This document shows, in pieces, positions 33,964 to 43,292 of a DNA stretch of 64,000 nt (the stretch's first letter is position 1; each line of letters starts with the position of its first letter). Made by a program: the position numbers and the translations under genes. The notes beneath the pieces were generated by a model. That model worked only from the letters and a program-made list of their open reading frames with translations. It had not been told where the DNA came from and ran no database searches. Origin of the DNA: Moniliella sp. 'wahieum' (Eukaryota; Basidiomycota; Moniliellomycetes; Moniliellales; Moniliellaceae); contig RSEE01000080.1 in the NCBI GenBank assembly GCA_003971905.1, positions 248,001-312,000 of the forward strand. The letters are read 5' to 3'.

Positions 33964-34616
33964 TCCATAGCGACGGCCCCGTCTTCAGAGGGAAATAGGA
34001 GACGCAGAAACGCAGCACCCGTGCCGGGGTCTGCGCATGCAGGGCCAGGGCCATATCCTGAGGGCCATGAGGCGATCCACTCGCGAACAGCGGCCTCTGG
34101 AGATGGACGCTGGACTTGCTGTGCGCTGGCGCCGGCGCGGATGGGCTCAGCAGAGGCACAGGTCGCGAGGGTGACGAGGAGGCGTGCGAACAGGAGCAGG
34201 CTGACGGGGCGAGTTGCGCTGGGGCTGGGGCTGGCCGGGTCTGATGACGGCGCCATGAAGCATGGCACGTGAAGAGGAGGATGAGGAAGAGGAGGAGGGG
34301 GAGGAGGGGGAGGAGAAGGAGGAGGAAAGGAAGAGGAAGAGGAAGGAAGAGGAAGAGGAGGAAGAGGAAGGAAGAGGAAGAGGAAGAGGAGGAAGAGGAG
34401 AGGAGGAAGAGGAAGAGGAAGAGGCAGATCCGGATGTGTGATCGATAATGCTCGCGCGCTGGAATCCCATTCGACAAAGTTGGACACGAGGTCGCCCCTT
34501 TCACATTTCAAACTTCAAGCTTTCGCCTGCTATCCGCACTGGCATGGCTTTTTTGTCGGTTCAATCCATCCCGGCTGGTCCACTTCCCCCCTCTGTCCTG
34601 GCCTCCACCATCAACC
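33964..34616. promoter_or_regulatory. Divergent ligase / ELP5 region with polypurine tract
   Basis: A shared 650-bp promoter region. It contains an almost pure G/A tract (about 34268-34425) and, nearer ELP5, a ttcaaacttcaagctttcg element of the recurring cttcaagctt type (about 34505-34523). Confidence 0.5.
34268..34425. repeat. 158-bp polypurine (gaggaagagg)n tract
   Basis: Nearly uninterrupted purines on the + strand made of gaggaa/gaggag units. The minus-strand translation is only Ser/Leu/Pro runs, so it is not coding. Mirror-like purine tracts of this length can form triplex (H-) DNA. Confidence 0.85.
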
Positions 34617-36111
34617 ATGTCCATTGTCCAGTCGCTCCTGGCGCCACCCTCGCTGGATGTGCACTTGGCTTCCCCTTCCCCAGCCAGGAGGAGAGACGCC
34701 TCGTCTCGCTCCGGCCTCCGGCCTCCTGCAGCGGGTGCGGCCCCCCCTCTATCTCCTTCTCGACAGCCCCATCCAATCGAGCGTGCCCGTGCTGCGGTCT
34801 GTCTGCTCAACGGATGAACCCGTCGTGCTCGTCTCTTTCGCGCGCGACCCCGCCCTTTATTTTTCGTCTTACCAGCCGCATGTCCATCACACTATTTTCT
34901 CTCCACTCTGGGGCAATCCGTACCACCCTCCTTCCGCCTTGCCTGGTCCTCGGAACCTCAATGAGCTGTTGGATCAGATCCGGACGGGACTGGAACGTGT
35001 TCGCCAAGCCAGGCCTGGGGCCAGGACAACCATTGTGTTCGATACGCTTCACCCCATCCTTGATTCCCCAGATCAGGGCATTCGTAGCGCCGTCCGGCTC
35101 GTGCGAGACGTCCTGGCTCTTCTGCAGACACCCACGATCAACCCCCTGACCAACGCACCCCAGGCATGCCAAGGAAGGCTTGTCCTAGCTCTGACACCCC
35201 GACTCCGACTTCAGTCCCCGCACCTCCAACTTTGTTGCAGCCATCCAGTCGCCGTCACTATGGGCAAGCTCCTCTGCTTTCTGATCTGGGCTCCGATCTT
35301 TCCAAGCCAGGATCGGCAGCACATGGGGGCACAGTTTCCATTTCGTACCTTCTCCCCGCTCGGTTTGCCCAGGTGATCCAAGAGGACTATGCTCAGCGTC
35401 TGCCGCTCACCCCTGCCTCAGCTTTTCCCCAACGCAACCAAGGGACAGAGGAGACTGCCAAGAGCTCCGATCCGCGCGTCTGGCCTCTGCTCAGCGCCTT
35501 GACGTCGCGAGGGATTTTGGGCCGGCCCAGCCAGCCCGGATGGTGGACTTCGTTACCGTCTCAAACAAGACCTACAATCGAATCTGTTTGCCCCTTGCCC
35601 CGTTCCCAGGCTTCTTCCGACTCGGGTGTACATCGACCCCACGTCACTGCGCTACTGATCTCATTCTCGCGGTCCCCCCAGGGCAAAGCGGACGAAGAGG
35701 TGGTTGGGATTGCCATGTCACCCATGGGGCTGGGAGCAAGCAGAGACGGTTTAACCATTGTCCCCTGACCGACGAGGTGGTGGATGAACTGCAGCCACCA
35801 CGGACGGGTGCTGCGCCGGCTCTGACTACCGGGCCCGTGTGCTGTGGGGGTGGATCGGGGTCGACGGCGCAAGGGGCTGATGCCCATGCTGCTTTGCTTG
35901 CCGATCTTCCTTTCAACTTGACCGAGACGTCGTCCCAGAGGGATCAGCGCTCGCAGGTTGTGCTGCCGCACCATGCGGCTCAGCAGCTGGCCAGCAAGCT
36001 ATGGGCTCGGCCCAGCCGCCAGTCCCGGGTCGCGGAGCGATCGTCTTCCATCCCGAGGCGGTGGACGACGCTGATGAGGAGGAGCTGGATGAGGAGGACG
36101 AAGAAATTTGA
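34617..36111 (+). CDS. ELP5: Elongator complex subunit Elp5
   Basis: Elp5 forms the Elp4-5-6 RecA-like ring of Elongator, which modifies U34 of tRNAs. N-terminus: MSIVQSLLAPPSLDVHL. The RecA-like core reads P-L-Y-L-L-L-D-S-P-I-Q-S-S-V-P-V, then V-V-L-V-S-F-A-R-D-P-A-L-Y and T-T-I-V-F-D-T-L-H-P-I-L-D-S. C-terminal family signatures are P-F-N-L-T-E-T-S-S-Q-R-D-Q-R-S-Q-V-V-L-P and G-A-I-V-F-H-P-E-A-V-D-D followed by an acidic DEEELDEEDEEI end. Frame breaks lie near 34720, 35200, 35780 and 36010. It starts at ATG 34617. It is called Elp5 mainly from the C-terminal pattern. Confidence 0.82.
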
Positions 36112-36717
36112 GGCGTGCATAACATGCATCCTTCAGCTTTAGGATGCATCAACACATTCATTAGCCAGTGTAGTTACTGCCTGTTGCATGTTACAGCCCT
36201 CTGCCTGTGGGAGAAGGGCGCTGTAATTGGATCCCTTGCCAGGATCACCCGATGGGGGTAGTAGTTTAAATGACACTTCGGCTGGCCAATTGTTGCAACC
36301 GATGCGGACCAGCAGCCCGAGTGGATACTAGGGTTGGCGCAATCAATTTTTAAGGCCCTTACTCGCACGGCACCACTGTCTCGCGAAGCAGAAGGATGAT
36401 AGGGTTACTGCTTACGCGCTTTTTCGTGGTGCGTTCGCTGCTGGGAGCAGGCAGCGGGAAGGCCAGGCGGGCTTTCTGTTGGCATCCCACCACGGTCACA
36501 AGACCTTCTCAGTAAGTCTTTCTCTTGCTCTACTGGGCGTGGCTACTACTGCACTGGCGCTCTTGCTCCATTCGGTGGGACGCATGCTTCCCCCCGTTTT
36601 TTTTCGGGGAGGGAGTATGCTCTCTCGATGGCAACGTTTTGGGTGGGACGTTCTGGAGCCAGGCATGAGGACCGCCAATGCTGACATTCGGCTCTGTTCC
36701 TTGCAGAGAACATTACA
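36112..36717 (+). promoter_or_regulatory. RPL4 promoter and 5'-UTR intron
   Basis: A consensus 5' splice site (gtaagt) at 36512 and ttgcag ending at 36706, 11 nt before the RPL4 ATG, define a 195-nt 5'-UTR intron. This is common in highly expressed fungal ribosomal-protein genes. Upstream sequence to 36111 shows nothing else. Confidence 0.6.
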
Positions 36718-37839
36718 ATGGCCTCGCGTGCGACTGTCAGTGTGCGCGCTGCCGATGGCAGCGCTAGCGGTGCGAGCCTGCCTCTGCCCGCTGTCCTTAC
36801 TGCCCCGATCCGTTCGGACGTGGTGCAGATTACCTACACCCAGGTGGCCAAGAACAAGCGCCAGCCGTACGCTGTTTCCACCAAGGCTGGCCACCAGACG
36901 TCGGCTGAGTCGTGGGGCACTGGCCGCGCCCTTGCTCGTATTCCCCGTGTGGGCGGGTCGGGCACTCACCGTGCCGGCCAGGCTGCGTTCGGTAACATGG
37001 CCCGTGGCGGTCACATGTTTGCCCCCACCAAGGTGTGGCGCCGCTGGTGGGTGAAGACCAACCAGAACCAGAAGCGTGTTGCGACTGCCTCGGCCCTGGC
37101 TGCCACCGCTGGTCCCTTCGCTTGTCCTGGCCCGTGGCCACCGTGGAGCAGGTCGCTGAGGTGCCCCTCGTTGTTCCCACCGAGGTCGAGTCGTACTCGA
37201 AGACCAAGGAGGCTGTTGCTCTCCTCAAGGCCTTGAACGCCTACGACGATGTGCTGAAGGTGTCCAACTCGCGCAAGATCCGCGCGGGTCAGGGCAAGCT
37301 GCGCAACCGTCGCCACGTGCAGCGCCGTGGCCCCCTGGTTGTCTACAACGAGGACAAGGGCATCTACCGCGCCTTCCGCAACCTGCCCGGTGTGGAGCTC
37401 GTGTCGGTTCACCGCCTTAACCTCCTCCAGCTCGCGCCCGGTGGTCACCTCGGCCGCTTTGTGATCTGGACCGAGGCTGCGTTCAAGCAGCTCGACTCGA
37501 TCTTTGGCACGTACGATGCCGCCTCGGCCCAGAAGAAGGGCTTTGTCCTTCCCCGGGCCAAGATTACCAACACGGACGTTTCGCGTCTGCTGGATCGGAG
37601 GAGATCCAGGCCGTGCCCCCCGGGCGGGCCCCAAGGCGACCAAGCGCCCCTTCACCCAAAAGAAGAACCCGCTGCGCAACAAGTTTGTCATGGACCGCCT
37701 CAACCCGTACGCCAAGGTCCAGCGCAAGATCGAGGCCGAGATCCGCGCCGCCAAGGCGGCCGGCACCTACAAGCCTGCTGCCAAGCCCGCCAAGCTCGCG
37801 CTCAACCCCAAGTTCCTCGAGTTCCTCCACGCTCCGTAA
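36718..37839 (+). CDS. RPL4: 60S ribosomal protein L4 (uL4)
   Basis: Core large-subunit protein lining the exit tunnel. Starts [11 protein letters not shown]. Conserved stretches include [27 protein letters not shown] and [11 protein letters not shown]. Later come [18 protein letters not shown] and F-V-I-W-T-E-A-A-F. Two frame breaks are present, at about 37110-37135 (after A-L-A-A-T-A) and about 37590-37625 (near D-V-S-R-L-L), where one or two bases are missing. The C-terminus K-F-L-E-F-L-H-A-P ends at 37839, lacking the long Lys/Ala tail of many L4 proteins. Codon use is strongly C-ending, as expected for high expression. Confidence 0.97.
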
Positions 37840-38297
37840 GCGACTTGAACCGTCTGAGCGTAGCTCTCTGGTCTTGGTTGACGCGACCTGGCAGGGGTGT
37901 CATCTGCCGTATGGGACGAGCGACAGATGCTTCCTGTTTTGCCAGTCGACATGGCGCCAACTTTGTGCCATCTCATGCCCCTGCGCCCTCTTGAGGGCTG
38001 AAAAGTATAGCTGCGCATTGAGCAGCTTGAGCGCTCTGTCCCGTGTCTTCCCCCCTCTCCCCACCCTAAGTTCATGCTTCAAGCCTCATGCTCGCTAGGG
38101 AAAAATGCACCACACGCTGTGCGTCGCCTCATATTTGTTGGTTTGTCGGTAGAAGGAGATCGATGGGTAGAAACGGATGGTCTGTGGGCAGTCCCTTGTA
38201 TACGCTGCGGTCGTTTTTACTTCGGTGAAAATGGATGCTGGGCCTGGGCCCTGGTTGGCTCACTAGCTATATTTTGGAGGTCATACGCTGCCAACAC
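37840..38297. other. Intergenic between RPL4 and tRNA-Lys
   Basis: About 460 bp. No gene or motif was recognised. Confidence 0.4.
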
Positions 38298-38382
38298 GCC
38301 TCGCTATTTCAATCGGTAGAATTTGAGACTCTTACTGCAGAGATCCATCTCACGGTTGTGGGTTCGAGTCCCACGTGGGGCG
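38298..38382 (+). tRNA. tRNA-Lys-CTT: tRNA-Lys (CUU), second copy, 12-nt intron
   Basis: Same fold and same mature sequence as the copy at 10269. The intron after position 37 is ctgcagagatcc, differing at two of 12 bases. A T5 run at 38385-38389 serves as terminator. Flanking sequence is unrelated beyond a few bases, so this is a dispersed copy and not a recent segmental duplication. Confidence 0.96.
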
Positions 38383-38384
38383 TC

Positions 38385-38389
38385 TTTTT
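38385..38389 (+). terminator. Pol III terminator of second tRNA-Lys
   Basis: Five T residues starting three bases after the tRNA 3' end. Confidence 0.75.
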
Positions 38390-39041
38390 GGCTAGTGTTA
38401 GTTTGGCCTGCCGCTGAGCTATTGAAGGACACTTCAATTTGCCGTCTAGGGCTGGGACAAGAAGTACTGAAGTACTGAACGTACTGAACATGCTCCGACT
38501 GCGCATCCTTTTGTCCCAGCACGCTGATACTGGCGGCGGGCGCCACCCGAGCGTCTTGGCTGCCGCCGTGCCAGGATCAACAGCGGGGCACACTGTGGCC
38601 CGTGCCTGCCCCCTCTCGGCGCACACACCACCAGTCGCTCTGGGCGGCGGCCCTGCGCGCTGCTGCCTGAGGAGCTCAGCCGGCGCCGGTTGCTCTGGCG
38701 GCTCGGGGCGTGTTCTTGGCTGCTCCTCGCCGCCTGGCCTCTGCGTCGGTCGATCATCCATCAGCGACATGTCGCTCGTCGACGTCGTTGCGAGACTCGC
38801 CTGGGCTATGCGCGCCTTCGCATCTCCTCCCTGCCGCCTTTTCCCTCCTCTCATCTGTCCATCTCTTCGCACCTCCCTTCGTTTCGCCCATCAGCAATCT
38901 CCACGTCCTGAGGAGTATATTCTTTTGTGACGCACGCCCATCCACACGCTCTTTCCGACCATCTCCTCCCTCTCCTGTATCCCCCCCACGCCTCACCACA
39001 GCAGATCCCACTTGCCCTCCCTGCCACTCCAACAGTAGCAT
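38390..39041. promoter_or_regulatory. Upstream region of secreted hydrolase gene
   Basis: Ends in a pyrimidine-rich stretch (38820-39000) typical of fungal core promoters. No gene is supported. Confidence 0.4.
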
Positions 39042-40575
39042 ATGCGACTCGGTCCCAGCTACCAACAGAACGCAGGGCTACGTCGCTCCTTGCCCTGGCC
39101 CTCTTGGCCTTATCCGCCACCAGCGTTGCCCACGGTGCAGCGGTCTGGCCGGCGGACACCAGCCCGACGACCAGATACTGCGCTTGCGCCACCACCCCAA
39201 CCCTGTCAACCTAGCGCATGAGGCCCGCCGTCCGAGACCCGCCGACGCGGTCCCTGCCGGCGCAGCGGATACCGACCTGAGCAAACGTGATGCCTCGACG
39301 GTCATGTCCGGTGGCACAAAGCGAAGGAGAGGCGCACGGCGCCTTGTCGGTGCCTGCGGGAGCGTCGCTAAAAAGCCTTGGGTTGGGCCGAACAAGGAGA
39401 AATCCCAGTGTACTGGTCCCAGCGCTCGAGCAACAAGCGTGCCGAGCAGGCCTTTGTCATGATCCATGGCCGTCTGCGCAATGGAAACACGTACTGGCAG
39501 ACCATGGAAGATGCGTTAGTCAATGCCGTCAAGGACAACTACCCCGGGGCGAGCAACGACTCGATCGTCACCTCCCGCAGTTCTTCTCGACCAAGTTCAA
39601 CTCGGGCCAGTACAACGAACCCAGTTGGCATGGGGCGACGTGAACGCGTGGCAAGCTGGCGAGGTGGCGACCCATCCGGACGGCACGAAATCCTCTGGGT
39701 TTGATGTGTTGGATGCGTTTGTCAAAGAGTTTAGCGACCAGGACAAGTACCCCAACTTGAAAAACATCACCCTCGTCGGCCACGGTGGCGGTGGACAGCT
39801 AATGCAGCGGTACGCCGTCGTGGGAAACACGGCGCCGTCACATGTACATGTGCGCTACATTTACGGTGACCTTCCAGCTCTGTACTTTACCCAGGACCGG
39901 CCCAAGGTGGACAAGTCAATCGCGTCCAAAAAGTCTTGCCCCTGGTACGACTTTTGGCGGTATGGATTCAGCAACTTTACCGACGCTGTTCCGTCGGGTG
40001 GATTGACGCCCATCCAGTACTTTGCCCAGTACGTGCAGCGCGACGTGGTGTCCATGGTGGGGTACCAGGACACTGCCAACTCGGGTGACCAGTACTGCAT
40101 GGCGCAGTTGCAAGGCGGGAACAAACGGCGGGACCGCAACTTGGCCTACTGGAAGACATCAAACCTTGGCCCGTACCAACTTTGATTTGACCGGTTTGAT
40201 GCCGATTATGGCAACCTGCCCGACTGGAGCAACGTTTACCGGCCACTCGATCGCACACCGTCTCATTGTGATCGAACAAGCAGACCATGATGCTAACCTG
40301 GTATTCGGATCGGACGAGGGCCGCGCCGCACTGTTTCCTCTGGCGACCTGCCCACGGGATGGCGGCCTAAAGGCTGGAACGCCAAGGGCACCAACAAGTA
40401 TCATGTCACCTCGACCCATGCCGGCGATTCCTCCTCCTCCTCCTGGACTCCGACTCGGACTCCTCCTGACTCCTCCTCCGACTCCTCCTCGTCTACCGCA
40501 ACTAGCACCTCCTCTACATCAACCACAGCCCCGCGTGCGACTGCCTCCTCTCGTCCGACGGCGCACGCAATGTAG
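39042..40575 (+). CDS. Secreted alpha/beta-hydrolase-like protein, Ser/Thr-rich C-terminus
   Basis: The predicted secretory signal (A-T-S-L-L-A-L-A-L-L-A-L-S-A-T-S-V-A-H-G) sits one frame from the ATG at 39042. The core has A-F-V-M-I-H-G-R-L-R-N-G-N-T-Y-W, a beta-strand/oxyanion-type segment, and N-I-T-L-V-G-H-G-G-G-G-Q-L-M-Q-R-Y-A at the nucleophile-elbow position. H-R-L-I-V-I-E-Q-A-D-H-D-A-N follows late, in the place of the catalytic His. The elbow has Gly where hydrolases carry Ser. The end is S/T/P-rich with a stop at 40573. Across a possible short intron a hydrophobic tail (T-P-F-L-A-L-V-L-L-G-A-A) at about 40650 could be a GPI signal. Frame breaks occur near 39075, 39400, 39590 and 40180. 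The substrate is unknown. Confidence 0.65.
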
Positions 40576-40858
40576 GTAGCCGTGGAGAAGTAGGTGACGA
40601 CGGAGCAGAGGCCTGGGACGAGTACCACCTCTGGATCGGTGGGACTCAAGATCCCCACACCCTTTTTGGCCTTGGTTCTTCTGGGTGCAGCCTGCTGTAA
40701 CACACGCATACGCCTCGTCGTACTTTGCCTCTGTCGTGACCGAGGACACTCGTTTGCTTTGCTTACCTCTGCTGTGTTTGCTGTTCTTCTTCTGGCCCCG
40801 TCCTTTTGTGGCAGATTGTTCATTCCCATCGTTCCCTTCTGCACCCCCTCTCGTTCTT

Positions 40859-43292
40859 CTACATTTGTGTGCCACTTTGATGCGTGCAAACCATAATATT
40901 CTGGAATAGTCTCATCGACACGGATGAGGGGTGCGAGTAAACCTGAGGGTATGTGCGAGGGAGCAAAACAGAAGGAAGTACGAGAGGGGATGTATCGGGC
41001 ACTGGAATGGGATGGGCTATGGGATGGGAAGAACCTTGAAGGTTTAAGGTGCGGGACGATGCATGATGTCGCAGACCGGCGTCTCGTATGAGCAAGGGTG
41101 TGTGCCCCTGGGGATCGATGCACGGGCCCACAGGTTCAATGTGGATGCATCGAGAATCGGGGATATAGCCGTTTGCAACTGCTTCCCGTAGTCGAGGAAA
41201 GTTAAAGAGGTGGTAATTCAACTGGTTGGGGATTGTAGGATGGCGAATCTCTTCCATCCACCTGGCACGCAGCGCCTGGACCAGAAGCAGCACGAACGAA
41301 TTGATCCACTTGCGACGCAAAATACCACTCTCCAATCCCCCTTTTCGTCACATGGTACGCGCCCCGGTCCGTCAAACACGTCTGACCACGACGATGGGTG
41401 CTAGGGTACATTCTCGCCACCCCTACCCCTTGTCCCATTTCGTTTTCATCCTCCCACACGAGTCAAGGGGGGGCAAGACATGCACACTGAGTGTTTTTGA
41501 GACACACAGCATCATCGGTCGCTTCCCTCCCCAGAGCAAACGCCCCTCACAAACATCCAGCCCAGTCCTACCCCACTCCGTTGTCCACTCCCGCATCGTG
41601 TCCTCGTACGGAGAATTACCCCAGATCGAGTACGGCTCCAAATCCGGCTCGGAAGTTCAGCAGGAGCAGCGTCTTTGGCTCTGGGCGTGGAGAGAATGTC
41701 GGCCTCGGTGGAGGAAGCAACGGAATCCATCATCTTCTCCATCTTCCCCTCTTTTCCATGGAGGGAAGAAGGAGGCGGCTGAGCCCCAAGTGCAGCCAAG
41801 CGCGTCCAGTATGCCCGGTAGTCCTGCATGACATGCAGCGTTGTTCCGCTCGAGGCAAGCATCGTTCCACTCGCTTCCTCCAGCTCGACCATGTTCCATC
41901 CACGACGGTACCGATAACGTCGAAGTACGTCCCAATGCATCTGCTTCCAGGGTTAGTACCGAACAAAGGAGGGTGCTATAAGGGATTGGAAACGTACACT
42001 GGGTGGGAGGGATCCTTGTGTGCCCTGCATCGGTGTCTGTTTCCCATCGTAGCACAGCTTCATCCACGGATTCCCCTCCGCATAGCGCGGGCAATGCGGG
42101 TCGGATGGCTTGTATCCCAGTCGCGCACGCTGGACCGGATCAAAGGGGAAGGGACCTTGCTCCAACGACCAGATCACTTCCCCCGTTTGCACGGTGAGCG
42201 CCAGAACGTCGGCACCATCTTGCTTCGGAACTCCGATCGTCCCCGGGTAGCCGTGGGGCAGGTTGCAGGCCACGACCAACATGCCACATGATGGGTCGAC
42301 GGGGAAAAGCCTTGACGCCCCTCAGGCCAAGATGGTCCAAAGCCAGGGTGTGGTGGCTGGTAGGGGTGTAATGGTGCAAGGCCAGGCGGGCTGAGCAGAT
42401 ACAAGTCTGGACCTACTTGCCGCACATGCGTCGGGTCGGAAGGGGAAGAATGGACATGCCGGGGACAGTAGCCCAAAGCCTTCGCCTCTCCTTTGGTACG
42501 TATCGATCTGGACGGATTCGTCCTGGTCTGTGGGCATCATCAGATCTCGGGTTAGCCGTCACATATTTCTTCGATGGACCTCAGGGATTCGTCAGAGAAA
42601 AAGACTCTGGGGAGAAGACCTACCATCCTCTTGGTCTGCGGGAACCCGAGGCGGATGGATGACAGCCAGCCATCCGTGGCCATACTCCAGTGGCAATGGG
42701 GGGGGACAAGGGGGGAGGAGCAGCCCAGACGGTGCGGCCGGTGTGGGTTTGGAGCTCCATTCCGCCCTCCTCAAAGCTGAGGAGGAGGAGACCATCGGCG
42801 TTTCGTACGCAGCTGGGGTGCGGGGAAACGGGAGGTGTCGGATGGAGGGACGGAGGGGCAAGCAGGGCGTGTCGACGAGCTGCTGGTCAATGAGGGCGTG
42901 GAGCTGGACAAAGCGGCGCCAACTGCTGTGGGCAAGCTGGTGCATCGCCGGGTCGCTCTTGCATCCGCGGGGCGGCGCAGACGCATGGCCTCCGTCAAGG
43001 ACACGGCGGGTGTGGGGAGGTAGCGGCGGGCGAGGCGGCGCCAGAGGTACTCTTGCTGTGCATATGCGCGCCAGAGCACGCTGACTTGGGCGACGGCCAT
43101 CAGGTCGTGCATGCCAAGCGAGGCGAGCATGTCCAGGGCCACTTCGCATGGGACCGCGAGCAGCGGGTCGCGGAGGGAGGGGGTGGGGGTGGGGGGGCCA
43201 TTGGTGTCGATGCGGCGCGGGTGGGGTGGGGGTGGGGGGGACGTGCGCCGAGGCGGGGGGCTGGGGCTCTTAAAGCACCTGCCGTCATGCAT
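40859..43292 (-). CDS. F-box protein, function unknown
   Basis: The N-terminal F-box reads L-L-A-V-P-C-E-V-A-L-D-M-L then H-D-L-M-A-V-A-Q-V-S-V-L-W-R and E-Y-L-W-R-R-L-A-R-R-Y-L. It is preceded by a Pro-rich leader from ATG 43292. F-box proteins link substrates to Skp1-Cullin1 ubiquitin ligases. Downstream, D-G-A-D-V-L-A-L-T-V-Q-T-G-E-V-I-W resembles a repeat blade but no clear WD or LRR series is visible. A 57-nt intron at 41941-41997 contains the branch sequence tactaac. Further pieces are MHWDVLRRYRYRRGWNMVEL and, after a break near 41310, L-N-Y-H-L-F-N-F-P-R-L-R-E-A-V. The true C-terminus between about 40859 and 41100 is uncertain. It converges with the hydrolase gene. Confidence 0.55.

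Noticed and set aside
36512-36706. Box C/D snoRNA in the RPL4 leader intron
   Set aside because: A CTGA near the end is present, but there is no convincing C box or terminal stem.
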